DNA of 35,576 nucleotides, taken from the NCBI GenBank assembly GCA_025362135.1, contig JANYHZ010000053.1, forward strand, positions 1-35,576, given 5' to 3'. The position numbers were made by a program, and so were the translations under genes. Shown piece after piece: positions 7,832 through 17,018 of the stretch (within the stretch, counting starts at the first letter, position 1; each line of letters begins with the position of its first letter). Below the pieces are notes generated by a model. The model was not told the DNA's origin. It searched no databases and was given only the letters and a program-made list of their open reading frames with translations. The stretch comes from Betaproteobacteria bacterium. Its GTDB lineage: Bacteria > Pseudomonadota > Gammaproteobacteria > Burkholderiales > Usitatibacteraceae.

Positions 7832-10800
7832 TTACAGATTGGGCGCCAGCCAGCGTTCCGCCTTCGCAATATCCCAACCTTTGCGTTGCGCGTAATCGGC
7901 CAATTGGTCGCGATCAATTTTGCCGACCGCAAAATACTGCGATTGCGGGTGCGAAAAATAGAAACCCGAAACTGCCGCCGTCGGCCACATCGCGAACGAG
8001 TCAGTCAAGGTAATGCCCGCCCCTTCTGGTGCTTTCAGCAGATCGAACAGCGGCCCTTTCTCGCTGTGCTCAGGACAAGCCGGATAGCCGGGCGCAGGAC
8101 GTATCCCTACATATTTTTCAGCGATCATCTCGCCGTTGCTGAGCGCCTCGTCTTTGGCGTAGCCCCAGAATTCCTGGCGCACTTTCCAATGCAGGTGTTC
8201 CGCAAACGCCTCGGCCAGCCGATCCGCCAGCGCCTTGATCATGATCGCGTTGTAATCGTCGTTGGCGGCGGCGTACGCTTGCGCGCGTTCTTCGCAACCC
8301 AATCCCGCAGTCACGGCAAACGCGCCGATGAAATCTGCCGGGCCCGTTGCTTTTGGTGCCACGAAATCCGCGAGGCATTGATTCGGATTGCCAGCCGGCT
8401 TTTCGTTCTGCTGGCGCAGATGGTGGAAGGTTTGTGCGACCGTCGTGCGCCCGGTATCCGCGTACGTTTCGATGGAGTCGCCTACGCGATTTGCCGGCCA
8501 GAAGCCCACCACCCCATTTGCCGCAAGCCACTTTTCTTTCACGATCTGCTTCAACATGATCTGGGCGTTCGCGAATACCTCTCGAGCCGCTTCGCCGACG
8601 GTGGCGTCATCGAGAATCTGAGGATAAGTGCCCCACAAATCCCACGTCTGAAAAAACGGACCCCAATCGATAAAAGCCACCAACTCTGCCAGTGGATAAT
8701 TCGATAGCGCCTTGGTGCCGATGAAGGCAGGTACGGGCGGCTGATAATTTGACCAGTCGATTTTTGCAGCGTTGTTTCGCGCGGCAGCGAGCGTGACCAG
8801 CTTGACGCCCTTCTTGTTGGCGTGCTGTTCGCGCACTTTCACGTAATCAGCGCGCACGCCAGCAACGTAATTCTCCTTGAGGTCATCAGATAAAAGACTA
8901 CTGCACACGCCCACCGCGCGGGAAGCATCCGGTACCCACACAATCGGCCCGTGATAGAAGGGTTCAATTTTGACGGCGGTGTGCGTGCGAGAAGTCGTTG
9001 CACCACCAATCAGCAGTGGAATCTCGAAGCCGAGGCGCTCCATTTCCTTTGCTACATGGCTCATCTCTTCGAGTGAGGGCGTAATCAAACCGGAAAGACC
9101 AATGATATCGGCCTTCTCCTTGATGGCGGCATCGAGAATTCTTTCACAGGACACCATCACGCCAAGATCGACGACATCGTAGTTATTACATTGCATCACA
9201 ACACCGACAATATTCTTGCCAATGTCGTGGACGTCGCCTTTGACGGTAGCCATCACGACCTTACCTTTGGCTTTTGCGTTCTCCGAGCCCATCAGGCGTT
9301 TTTCTTCTTCGATGAACGGGATCAAATGTGCGACCGCCTGCTTCATCACCCGCGCCGATTTCACCACCTGTGGCAGGAACATTTTGCCAGCACCAAACAG
9401 ATCGCCGACCACGCCCATGCCATCCATCAACGGTCCTTCAATCACATTGATTGGACGACCACCCGCTGCCTTTATCTGCAAACGCGATTCCTCGGTATCG
9501 ACGACAATGTATTCGGTGATGCCGCGTACCAGCGCATGCGTGAGCCGCGTGCCAACAAGTTCGTTGCGCCACGCCAGATCTTCAATCTGTTCTTTTTTCT
9601 GACCCTTGAATCGATCAGCGAATTCAACCAGCCGCTCGGTCGCGTCATTGCGCCGATTGAACAGCACATCTTCTACACATTCGAGCAACTCTTTGGGAAT
9701 GTCGTCATACACACCAAGCTGACCCGCATTGACGATGCCCATCGTCATGCCGGCCTTGCCCGCGTGATAGAGGAATGCGGTGTGTATAGCTTCGCGTACC
9801 GGATCGTTACCACGGAAGGAGAACGACACGTTCGACACACCGCCACTCACTTTGGCGTGGGGCAAATTCTTGCGTATCCATTCTGTTGCGCGAATAAAAT
9901 CCATACCGTAATTCGCATGCTCCTCAATGCCCGTTGCGACGGCAAAGATATTCGGGTCAAAGATGATGTCTTCAGCCGGAAAGCCGACTTCTTCGGTCAG
10001 GATTTTGTAAGAGCGCGCGCAAATCTCAATTTTTCGCTCGTAGCTGTCTGCCTGTCCTTTTTCGTCGAATGCCATCACGATGGCGGCAGCACCGTAGCGG
10101 CGGCAAAGCCTGGCGTGCTTGATGAATTCGGGAATGCCTTCTTTCATCGAAATGGAATTGACGATTGCCTTGCCCTGTACACACTTGAGGCCCGCTTCAA
10201 TCACGCTCCATTTCGAGCTATCGATCATGATCGGAACGCGTGAAATATCTGGCTCGCTCGCAATCAGGTTCATGAAGCGGGTCATAGCCGCCTGCGAATC
10301 GAGCATCGCTTCGTCCATGTTGATGTCGATTACCTGCGCGCCGCTCTCGACTTGCTGGCGGGCAACGGTAAGCGCCGCATCATAGTCGCCATTCAAGATC
10401 AGCTTCGCGAACGCACGTGAGCCGGTGACGTTGGTGCGTTCGCCCACATTCACGAATAGCGAGTCGTCGCCGATATTGACCGGTTCCAAGCCGGACAGGC
10501 GCAGCCGTTTCTCCATCTCGGGCGCGATACGTGGGGTGAACGGTGCGACAATTTCGGCAATCGCCTTGATGTGTTCCGGCGTGGTGCCGCAACAGCCACC
10601 GGTAATATTGAGCCAGCCACTGGCCGCCCATTCGCGAATGAACGCCGCTGTCTCCGAAGGCAGTTCATCGTATTCGGCCATCGCGTTAGGCAGGCCGGCA
10701 TTCGGGTGCGCGGAGACGCGACAGTCGGCGATGCGCGCCAGCTCCTCGATATGCGGACGCAACTCCTTCGCACCGAGCGCGCAGTTGAAGCCAATCGAAA

Positions 10801-11566
10801 TAGGATTGGCGTGGCGCACCGAATTGTAAAACGCCTCCACCACCTGGCCCGACAGCGTGCGACCGGATGCATCGGTGATGGTGCCAGAAATCATGATCGG
10901 CAGTCGGAACTCACCGGTGAGCCCGCGTGAATCAAACTCTTCTTCGATGGCAAAGATTGCCGCCTTGCTGTTTAGTGTGTCGAAGACGGTTTCGACCAGC
11001 ACAATGTCAGCACCACCGTCGATGAGCCCGCGCGCAGCTTCCCGGTAGGCGTCTTTCACTTCATCGAAATTCACAGCGCGAAACCCGGGGTCATTCACGT
11101 CCGGCGATAGTGAAAGCGTGCGGTTCATCGGGCCCAATACACCTGCGACGAATCGCGGACGCGTCGGCGTGGAAAGGGACTGCGCGTCGGCGACCTCACG
11201 CGCCAGCTTGGCACCTTCGAAATTCAACTCATAGGCCAGCGACTCCATGTGATAGTCGGCCATGGAAATTGCCGTCGAGTTGAAGGTGTTGGTCTCGAGA
11301 ATATCCGCGCCGGCAGCAAGATACTGGCCGTGAATTTCGCGAATAACCTCCGGGCGGGTCAGGGTAAGCAGGTCGTTGTTGCCGCGCAGGTCGCTTTTCC
11401 AGTTGGCGAAGCGATCACCGCGATATTCGCGCTCTGTCAGTCGGTGGCGCTGGATCATGGTGCCCATGGCGCCATCCAGCACCAGGATGCGCTGTGCCAA
11501 CGCATCCATCAGTGCCTGTGTACGTGCGGCGCGGGTGTTGAACGATAGTGAATGCGAATGACCCAT
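7832..11566 (-). CDS. metH: Cobalamin-dependent methionine synthase
   Basis: Transfers the methyl group of 5-methyltetrahydrofolate to homocysteine via methylcobalamin. The ~1244-residue protein has all four modules: a homocysteine domain with [13 protein letters not shown] and zinc-ligand cysteines in GFNCALG and [10 protein letters not shown]; a folate (pterin) domain from [14 protein letters not shown]; a B12 domain with DVHDIGKN (cobalt-ligand His near residue 770) and [13 protein letters not shown]; and a C-terminal AdoMet reactivation domain containing [16 protein letters not shown] chose the ATG at 11566, 5 bases after the DUF885 stop. The ATG at 11608 has a better AAGGTG ribosome-binding site but adds 14 residues overlapping DUF885, so it remains an alternative. 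No cobalamin or SAM riboswitch is visible in front of it. Confidence 0.95.
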   Translation of the reverse strand: MGHSHSLSFNTRAARTQALMDALAQRILVLDGAMGTMIQRHRLTEREYRGDRFANWKSDLRGNNDLLTLTRPEVIREIHGQYLAAGADILETNTFNSTAISMADYHMESLAYELNFEGAKLAREVADAQSLSTPTRPRFVAGVLGPMNRTLSLSPDVNDPGFRAVNFDEVKDAYREAARGLIDGGADIVLVETVFDTLNSKAAIFAIEEEFDSRGLTGEFRLPIMISGTITDASGRTLSGQVVEAFYNSVRHANPISIGFNCALGAKELRPHIEELARIADCRVSAHPNAGLPNAMAEYDELPSETAAFIREWAASGWLNITGGCCGTTPEHIKAIAEIVAPFTPRIAPEMEKRLRLSGLEPVNIGDDSLFVNVGERTNVTGSRAFAKLILNGDYDAALTVARQQVESGAQVIDINMDEAMLDSQAAMTRFMNLIASEPDISRVPIMIDSSKWSVIEAGLKCVQGKAIVNSISMKEGIPEFIKHARLCRRYGAAAIVMAFDEKGQADSYERKIEICARSYKILTEEVGFPAEDIIFDPNIFAVATGIEEHANYGMDFIRATEWIRKNLPHAKVSGGVSNVSFSFRGNDPVREAIHTAFLYHAGKAGMTMGIVNAGQLGVYDDIPKELLECVEDVLFNRRNDATERLVEFADRFKGQKKEQIEDLAWRNELVGTRLTHALVRGITEYIVVDTEESRLQIKAAGGRPINVIEGPLMDGMGVVGDLFGAGKMFLPQVVKSARVMKQAVAHLIPFIEEEKRLMGSENAKAKGKVVMATVKGDVHDIGKNIVGVVMQCNNYDVVDLGVMVSCERILDAAIKEKADIIGLSGLITPSLEEMSHVAKEMERLGFEIPLLIGGATTSRTHTAVKIEPFYHGPIVWVPDASRAVGVCSSLLSDDLKENYVAGVRADYVKVREQHANKKGVKLVTLAAARNNAAKIDWSNYQPPVPAFIGTKALSNYPLAELVAFIDWGPFFQTWDLWGTYPQILDDATVGEAAREVFANAQIMLKQIVKEKWLAANGVVGFWPANRVGDSIETYADTGRTTVAQTFHHLRQQNEKPAGNPNQCLADFVAPKATGPADFIGAFAVTAGLGCEERAQAYAAANDDYNAIMIKALADRLAEAFAEHLHWKVRQEFWGYAKDEALSNGEMIAEKYVGIRPAPGYPACPEHSEKGPLFDLLKAPEGAGITLTDSFAMWPTAAVSGFYFSHPQSQYFAVGKIDRDQLADYAQRKGWDIAKAERWLAPNL

Positions 11567-11571
11567 GGCGA

Positions 11572-13392
11572 TCACTGCCTTTTGCCCGGTACTTGCGCCG
11601 CAATCCATCTGTCCACCTTCGCTTCCAGCAGATGCAACGGCAGCGCACCGTCACTCAGCACCAGGTCGTGATAATCCCTCAAGTTAAAGCTCGCGCCGAG
11701 TTTCGTTCTTGCACGTTCGCGCAGCTCCTGGATTTTCAGCGAACCGATCTTATAGGCAAGCGCTTGCCCCGGCGCGGCCATGTAACGCTCGGTATACCGT
11801 TGCGATTCGTGTTCAGAATAGCCTTGTGTTTCCATCATGTACTGGATGGTTTGCTCACGCGTCCAGCCCATGGTGTGCAGGCCGGTGTCGGTCACCAGGC
11901 GGACGGCACGCAGCAACTCGTCGGAAAGATGCCCCAGGTAGAAATTGGGGTCCTCGTACAACCCCATCTCAAGTCCCAGCGTCTCGGCATATAGCGCCCA
12001 GCCTTCGGTAAAGGCCGTAATATTGCCGTACTGACGAAACTTCGGCAGCGACAATTCCTGCTGTAGTGCAATGTGGAAGTGGTGTCCCGGTTGCCCTTCA
12101 TGAATAAATAAAGTTGCCATGAGGTTGCTGGGATGTTTGGTCGGATCCTCAATCACCACATAGAAAACGCCCGGCCTCGAACCGTCGGCTGCCGGCGAGG
12201 AATAGTGGTCGGAGGCGGTCGAACGTGTCAGTTCTGGTTCTGCGCGGATTTCAAGTGGTGCCTTGGGCGTGCGCCCAAAAAGATCCGGCAATTTGGCCAT
12301 GATTCTCTTGTTGAGCATCGCGTAGGCGTTGAGCACTTCCTGCTCAGTCTTGAATGGATAACTCGCGGGCAGGGCTTCGTGCCACTTGAAAAAGTCGTTG
12401 AGCGACCCGTTGAACTTATAGACCGCTTTCACTTTTTCCATTTCGCCGCGGATACGCGCGACTTCTTTCAAACCCAAGGCATGTATTTGATCCGGCTTCA
12501 GTGTCGTGGTCGTGTAGTAACGCACCATGTATCTGTACCACGCCTTGCCGTGGGGAACTGCATCGATGCCAGAGGTGGTCCGGCATTTGGGCAAATATTG
12601 CTTTTCGAGAAACTCGACCAGTCTGCTCATCGCTGGAACCAGTCGCACGTTGATCGCCTCGCGATACTCCGCCGAGAGCTTTTCGCGATCCGACACCGAA
12701 AACGTTGCCGGCAGGTTACGAATAGCGAGATTGAACGCGCTTTTGTCGAGGTCGTTGGTGGTCAGGGCCTTCAATGATGGCAGCGCACGTTCGATCAATA
12801 TTTTGGGTTGAACCACGCCGCGTTCGATGCCGACGTGCATGTTGATGATGGCCTGATCGGTCCAAGCAGGCAATTTGTTCAGGCGCTTGAGATAGTTCCG
12901 GTAGTTTGCAACCGTTTTCAACGGCTGAATTCCCTGGCCGCTGCCAAACTGCGCAATATCGACAGGCAAGCCGCCATACTGGTCGATAGGCAATAGATCC
13001 CCGGGAAAGCCCAGCAAACCCAGGCGCGTTTTCACCTCCTCTTCCAGCAGCGACAGGGTGAGTTTATCGGTCGGAGACAGGCGCTTCACATTCAAGGTTG
13101 CCTTCTCCATTTGGACACGCTGGTAAAGCGCCCTCTGTTTCAAGCGGTGCCGAGGTGAGATATCGATCTCAAGCTCGCCCTCATACTTCGCATCTCCGGT
13201 GACTTGCGTGCCTTCGATCGGATCCAGCGCCAGCCGATCCTGGAAATAGCGCTCGGCAATTTCAGCCAGCTTCTCGCCTTCCGTAAATTTTGCCTGGGGA
13301 CTGCTGACAGACGCTGGCTGCCCCCGCAACGCGGTGGCAGCGAATAACAGGCCAAGAATAATCGAGACCGAAGTGAGCTTGTATTTCAACAT
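11572..13392 (-). CDS. DUF885 family zinc metallopeptidase-like protein, exported
   Basis: A 606-residue protein with an N-terminal signal-like segment ([22 protein letters not shown]) and the DUF885 signature HEGQPGHH around residue 430, followed by [12 protein letters not shown]. This HExxxHH-like motif plus downstream Glu is the family's presumed zinc site, so I infer a periplasmic peptidase; substrates are unknown. The start at 13392 is chosen because GGAG lies 7 bases upstream and a signal peptide follows. The frame is open a further 45 codons, but those overlap a terminator-like hairpin and look non-coding. metH starts just after its stop, suggesting co-transcription. A link to methionine metabolism is not supported beyond position. 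Confidence 0.88.
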   Translation of the reverse strand: MLKYKLTSVSIILGLLFAATALRGQPASVSSPQAKFTEGEKLAEIAERYFQDRLALDPIEGTQVTGDAKYEGELEIDISPRHRLKQRALYQRVQMEKATLNVKRLSPTDKLTLSLLEEEVKTRLGLLGFPGDLLPIDQYGGLPVDIAQFGSGQGIQPLKTVANYRNYLKRLNKLPAWTDQAIINMHVGIERGVVQPKILIERALPSLKALTTNDLDKSAFNLAIRNLPATFSVSDREKLSAEYREAINVRLVPAMSRLVEFLEKQYLPKCRTTSGIDAVPHGKAWYRYMVRYYTTTTLKPDQIHALGLKEVARIRGEMEKVKAVYKFNGSLNDFFKWHEALPASYPFKTEQEVLNAYAMLNKRIMAKLPDLFGRTPKAPLEIRAEPELTRSTASDHYSSPAADGSRPGVFYVVIEDPTKHPSNLMATLFIHEGQPGHHFHIALQQELSLPKFRQYGNITAFTEGWALYAETLGLEMGLYEDPNFYLGHLSDELLRAVRLVTDTGLHTMGWTREQTIQYMMETQGYSEHESQRYTERYMAAPGQALAYKIGSLKIQELRERARTKLGASFNLRDYHDLVLSDGALPLHLLEAKVDRWIAAQVPGKRQ

Positions 13393-13407
13393 CACAACTC
13401 CAAAAAC

Positions 13408-13449
13408 AAAAAAACCTGTCCGCCAATAGCCTTTGGCAAACAGGTTTTT
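13408..13449 (-). terminator. Intrinsic terminator or attenuator between the M20 and DUF885 genes
   Basis: On the minus strand, arms CCTGT...ACAGG (13415-13444) extend inward through TTGCCAA/TTGGCGG and are followed by a run of seven T. The hairpin lies after the M20 gene and ends about 16 bases before the DUF885 start, so it is either the M20 terminator or a control point for DUF885-metH. Confidence 0.75.
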
Positions 13450-13489
13450 CGAATCATAAGAAAATCGCTGTTTCGCTTTAGCCGTATTT

Positions 13490-13507
13490 CGGGTTGTTGC
13501 AAACCCG
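13490..13507 (-). other. Small stem-loop in the DUF885 leader
   Basis: CGGGTT, a 6-base loop, AACCCG: a perfect 6-bp stem about 40 bases upstream of the terminator-like hairpin. No T-run follows, so it is not a terminator. It may be part of a structured leader; function unknown. Confidence 0.4.
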
Positions 13508-13555
13508 TCGCCCGCAAAGTGAAGCAAATCGGCGCAATACCTATTTTACCCTTGT

Positions 13556-14827
13556 TCAGGCAGGTCTGGCATTGGTGGACAGCCAATCCAGCGCCAAGGC
13601 TGCTAGCGATTTCACACCGACTTTCAAACCGCTTTCATCGACATAAAAACGCGGACTGTGGTTCGATGGCGCGTATTTACAATCCTGCTCGCGCGGCGTA
13701 CATCCTATGAAGAAGAAAACACCGGGCACCTCTTGCTGATAGTACGCAAAATCCTCGGCACCGCAGGTCTTCGGGCATACCCCCACACTTGCCTCCGTCG
13801 CGATGCGTTTCAGCACCGGCACCGCCCAATTCGTCAGCGACTCATCGTTGACCGTAACAGGATAGCCTTTCGCAATGTGTACATGCGCCTTGGCCCCGCC
13901 CGACTCGGCGATCATGGTCGTAATTTTTTCGACGAACTGATGAATTTCCTCGCGGTGCTTTTCGTCAAAGGTGCGAATGGTGCCTTCCATTTTTGCTTCG
14001 TCGGGAATGATGTTGGAGCGATTGCCCGCCTGAAACGAGCCGACCGTGACCACCGATGGCTCCTCGGTCAAATTCATCTTCCGCGACACGATCGTCTGCA
14101 AGCCGAGCACCACCTGCGAGCCAACCACGATGGGATCCACACCGCTCCAGGGCTGCGCTCCATGCGTCTGGTTGCCACGAATGAAAATGCGGAACTGATC
14201 CGCACTGGCCATCAACGGGCCAACGCGATAGCCGATGGTATTGGTGTGCATCTTGGAGGTGATGTGCAGACCAAAAATCGCATCGACTTTCGGGTTTTGC
14301 ATACAGCCCTGTTCGATCATCAGTTTTGCGCCGCCTTCTTCGCCGATGGGCGGCATTTCCTCGGCCGGCTGAAAAATGAATTTGACGGACCCGTGCATGT
14401 CACCGCGCATTTGCGAAAGCATTTCAGCCACACCCATCAAAATGGCGACGTGGGTGTCGTGCCCGCAGGCGTGCATCACGCCAGCTTCCGCGCCGTTCCA
14501 CATGGTTCGCACCTGGCTCTTGAACGGCACATCGGTTTCCTCGATCACCGGCAATCCGTCCATGTCCGCACGAAGTGCAACGCAGGGGCCCGGTTTGGAC
14601 CCCTTCAATACGCCGACGACACCGGTGTGGGCAACGTTCTCTTTGACTTCGTCGAATCCCAATTTTCGCAAATGTTGCGCCACGAGCTTGCCCGTACGAA
14701 ATTCCCGATTGCCCAGTTCGGGGTTGGCGTGCAGGTCGCGTCGCCAGGCAATGACCTGATCATTCAAGCGGTCGGCGTGTTGGGAAATGGCGGTGTCGCG
14801 CGCCAGGAAGGCGTCCGGGGCATTCAT
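13556..14827 (-). CDS. M20 family metallo-amidohydrolase (M20D, hippurate hydrolase-like)
   Basis: Hydrolyses an amide bond in an N-acyl amino acid or similar substrate using two metal ions; the exact substrate cannot be read from sequence. The 423-residue protein shows ALRADMDGLPV (84-94), MHACGHDTH (118-126) with the conserved metal-binding Cys and His, QPAEE (153-157) and a late HSPRF. A dimerisation 'lid' insert sits between the two metal-binding halves, as in the family. There is no signal peptide. The ATG has TAGGAG 10 bases upstream. A promoter-like TTGGCG-18-CATAAT lies immediately in front, back to back with the rhodanese promoter. Confidence 0.9.
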   Translation of the reverse strand: MNAPDAFLARDTAISQHADRLNDQVIAWRRDLHANPELGNREFRTGKLVAQHLRKLGFDEVKENVAHTGVVGVLKGSKPGPCVALRADMDGLPVIEETDVPFKSQVRTMWNGAEAGVMHACGHDTHVAILMGVAEMLSQMRGDMHGSVKFIFQPAEEMPPIGEEGGAKLMIEQGCMQNPKVDAIFGLHITSKMHTNTIGYRVGPLMASADQFRIFIRGNQTHGAQPWSGVDPIVVGSQVVLGLQTIVSRKMNLTEEPSVVTVGSFQAGNRSNIIPDEAKMEGTIRTFDEKHREEIHQFVEKITTMIAESGGAKAHVHIAKGYPVTVNDESLTNWAVPVLKRIATEASVGVCPKTCGAEDFAYYQQEVPGVFFFIGCTPREQDCKYAPSNHSPRFYVDESGLKVGVKSLAALALDWLSTNARPA

Positions 14828-14854
14828 GGTTTTACACTCCTAGAGTCGTAGTCA

Positions 14855-14884
14855 ATTATGGCACTGAGTAGCTAGCCTCGCCAA
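14855..14884 (-). promoter_or_regulatory. Candidate sigma-70 promoter for the M20 gene
   Basis: Minus strand TTGGCG (14884-14879), 18 bases, CATAAT (14860-14855), 28 bases before the ATG. Four of six and five of six bases match the consensus hexamers. Confidence 0.5.
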
Positions 14885-14912
14885 GGCACACCGGACGGCG
14901 TGTCGCTATAAT
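14883..14912 (+). promoter_or_regulatory. Candidate sigma-70 promoter for the rhodanese gene
   Basis: AAGGCA (14883-14888), 18 bases, then a perfect TATAAT (14907-14912), 42 bases before the rhodanese ATG. The -35 is weak (three of six). It abuts the divergent M20 promoter. Confidence 0.5.
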
Positions 14913-14954
14913 AAAAAGTACAAACTGCCAAATCGACTACCAAACGGACCCGCG

Positions 14955-15347
14955 ATGGATCATCTGACCCCGCAACAAACTGCCGAATTTCTCAAAAAAG
15001 AACCGACCGCCGTATTCGTCGATTGTCGAAGCGAAATGGAATTTCTTTTCGTCGGGCATCCGGTTGGCGCGTTGATGATTCCATGGAACGACGGGCCGGA
15101 CTGGGATATCAATCCGCATTTTGTCGGGCAGGTGAAAAAGGCAGTTGGGCATTCCACCAACAGGCCTGTGGTGCTAATTTGCCGTTCGGGCAATCGGAGT
15201 GTTGACGCGGGATTGGCGTTGGAAGCAGCGGGATTTTCGAATGTGACCAACGTCCTGGAAGGCTTTGAGGGCGATCTCGATGGACACCACCAGCGCGGAA
15301 AGCTTGGCGGCTGGCGGCATGCGGGATTGCCTTGGGAACAGGTTTAA
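14955..15347 (+). CDS. Rhodanese-like sulfurtransferase domain protein
   Basis: Single-domain rhodanese of 130 residues, probably a cytosolic sulfur carrier or transferase. The active-site loop is CRSGNRS with the catalytic cysteine at position 76; the N-terminal half has AVFVDCRSEMEFLFVGHPVGA, the usual CH2A-type motif. The C-terminal DLDGHHQRGKLGGWRHAGLPW resembles single-domain rhodaneses of proteobacteria. A TATAAT-containing promoter precedes it. It leads a plus-strand run with a DUF2834 protein (50 bases downstream) and an MFS transporter, but no shared function is evident. Confidence 0.9.
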   Translation: MDHLTPQQTAEFLKKEPTAVFVDCRSEMEFLFVGHPVGALMIPWNDGPDWDINPHFVGQVKKAVGHSTNRPVVLICRSGNRSVDAGLALEAAGFSNVTNVLEGFEGDLDGHHQRGKLGGWRHAGLPWEQV

Positions 15348-15397
15348 TCGCCGCACTCTGCGCCACATAGTCGTATCGAACCCTTCCTGATCGCCAA

Positions 15398-15715
15398 ATG
15401 AAAATTTTTTACCTCGTCGCCGCCATTGCCGGTGGCATTGCTCCGTATGCCGTTTACTTCGGCTTTCTCGCATACGTCCCCGGATCGTCCGGCGCATTGT
15501 CGCTTGCCTGGGGAAATGCAATCGCCGCCGCAACACTCACTGACTTCACGATTTCCTGTCTGGTGTTTTGGCCGTTCCTCATTGCCGAATCACGAAAGCT
15601 GGGCATTCGCCTTTGGTGGTTCTTTATTGCCAGCAATATTCTTATCGGCTTGTCTTTTGCGCTGCCAGCGTTTCTTTATGCTCGCGAACGTCGGCTGCAA
15701 AATGCCGCTGCGTAG
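15398..15715 (+). CDS. DUF2834 family small membrane protein
   Basis: A 105-residue protein with three predicted membrane helices. The pattern IAPYAVYFGFLAYVPG, then LTDFTISCLVFWPFLIAESRKLGIRLWWFF, then GLSFALPAFLYARERRL matches DUF2834 as I know it: an acidic residue in the middle helix, a basic loop, and a final LP.FL..RE. Function is unknown. The MFS gene start overlaps its last 14 bases, so the two are likely translated from one message. Confidence 0.8.
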   Translation: MKIFYLVAAIAGGIAPYAVYFGFLAYVPGSSGALSLAWGNAIAAATLTDFTISCLVFWPFLIAESRKLGIRLWWFFIASNILIGLSFALPAFLYARERRLQNAAA

Positions 15716-17018
15716 CTTGCAACACCACCAAGATAAGTATCCGCCGCCGCACCTTGCCTGGGCCATGTGGGGGCTGGGTGCCGCACTCTATTTCATCGGT
15801 TTTTATCAGCGCGTCTCCCCGGCAGTGATTACGGTGGAGTTGTCCCAAGCGTTTGGGCTGACGGCGGCGGCACTCGGCAACCTTTCGGCGTTCTATTTTT
15901 ACAGCTATGTCGCGATGCAGATTCCGACGGGGTTGCTGGCAGACCGTTTCGGCCCTCGTGTATTGTTGACCGTTGGCGCAGTCGTCGCGGGCATCGGCAC
16001 GGCGGTATTTGCAATGGCACCGGATGCCTGGGCTGCGAGCTTCGGGCGCCTGTTGATCGGTGGGTCGGTGGGTGTGGCTTTTGTGTCGATGCTCAAGCTG
16101 GCCAGTCACTGGATGCCTGCGCGCCAGTTCGCATTAGCCTCGGCGGTCGCGCTTGCCGTCGGCGTGTTTGGTGCGGTGTTTGCCGGTGCGCCACTACGGA
16201 TCATGGTCGATGAATTCGGCTGGCGCGCAATGATGTGGGCAAGCGCTGGCGTTACATTACTGCTCGGCGTGATCACGTGGTTCTTCGTTCAGGACGACCC
16301 AACGGCGCGCGGCTACAAGAGCTACGCCGATCATGCGCCAGTGGACGGCCAATCCGGGCAGCCCGGCATCGGCGTTTTCAGCGGTCTCAAAGAGGCGCTC
16401 CACAATCGCAACGTTATCCTGCTGTTCTTCATCGCCGGTGCGCCAAGCTCAACCATTCTCACCTTCGCCGGTTTGTGGGGCGTGCCGTTCCTGACTACGC
16501 ACTATGGTTTGTCGGCGACCAATGCAGCAGGGCTCTGCTCGGCGATGATGGTCGCGTGGGCTATCGGCAGTTTGAGTTATGGCGCGCTTTCGGACCGGAT
16601 CGGGCGACGTAAGCCCCTCTACATCGGTGGCCTGACGATCAGTCTGGTGTTGTGGGCGGCACTCATCTACTTGCCCAGGCTTCCTTACGGTTTGCTCGCG
16701 GCGCTGATGGTGAGCATCGGATTTTTCGGTGCAAATTTCATACTCAGTTTCGCCTTTGCCAAGGAGTCCAGTCCAGCACGCCTGGCCGGTACCGTTTCCG
16801 GCATTGCCAACATGGGCGTTATTCAGGGGCCGATGACCATGCAACCGCTGGTGGGCATCATTCTTTACCGCACCTGGAGTGGTACGACGGTCGAGGGGAA
16901 GCGTGTTTTCGAGTTAGCCTCATATCAGCAGGGCTTTTCGCTGATGCTTATCTGGGGTGTCATTGCGGTGATGTTGCTATTGTTTACCCGCGAGACTTTT
17001 TGCCGGCAACGCGCCTAG
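15702..17018 (+). CDS. MFS transporter, 12 membrane segments
   Basis: Major facilitator superfamily inner-membrane transporter of 438 residues. It shows YFIGFYQRVSPAVIT in helix 1, LADRFGPR in the loop between helices 2 and 3, and a second-half repeat of that loop, YGALSDRIGRRKPLY. The substrate cannot be predicted. The start at 15702 overlaps the DUF2834 stop by 14 bases; the frame stays open a further 92 codons upstream, but that part lies inside DUF2834 in another frame and looks non-coding. The gene ends tail to tail with the Bcr/CflA gene, sharing four bases (CTAG) that supply stop codons on both strands. Confidence 0.9.
   Translation: MPLRSLQHHQDKYPPPHLAWAMWGLGAALYFIGFYQRVSPAVITVELSQAFGLTAAALGNLSAFYFYSYVAMQIPTGLLADRFGPRVLLTVGAVVAGIGTAVFAMAPDAWAASFGRLLIGGSVGVAFVSMLKLASHWMPARQFALASAVALAVGVFGAVFAGAPLRIMVDEFGWRAMMWASAGVTLLLGVITWFFVQDDPTARGYKSYADHAPVDGQSGQPGIGVFSGLKEALHNRNVILLFFIAGAPSSTILTFAGLWGVPFLTTHYGLSATNAAGLCSAMMVAWAIGSLSYGALSDRIGRRKPLYIGGLTISLVLWAALIYLPRLPYGLLAALMVSIGFFGANFILSFAFAKESSPARLAGTVSGIANMGVIQGPMTMQPLVGIILYRTWSGTTVEGKRVFELASYQQGFSLMLIWGVIAVMLLLFTRETFCRQRA

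Noticed and set aside
9191-10243. 350-codon open frame on the plus strand
   Set aside because: Lies fully antisense within metH, has no recognisable motif, and its composition is what the metH codon bias produces on the other strand.
13393-13527. 45-codon upstream extension of DUF885
   Set aside because: Runs through the terminator-like hairpin; a signal peptide and GGAG ribosome-binding site support the start at 13392.
13658-14851. 397-codon open frame on the plus strand
   Set aside because: Antisense to the M20 amidohydrolase, whose motifs are intact; no domain is visible in the antisense product.
15426-15701. 92-codon upstream extension of the MFS gene
   Set aside because: Overlaps the DUF2834 gene in another frame and has no transporter-like sequence.
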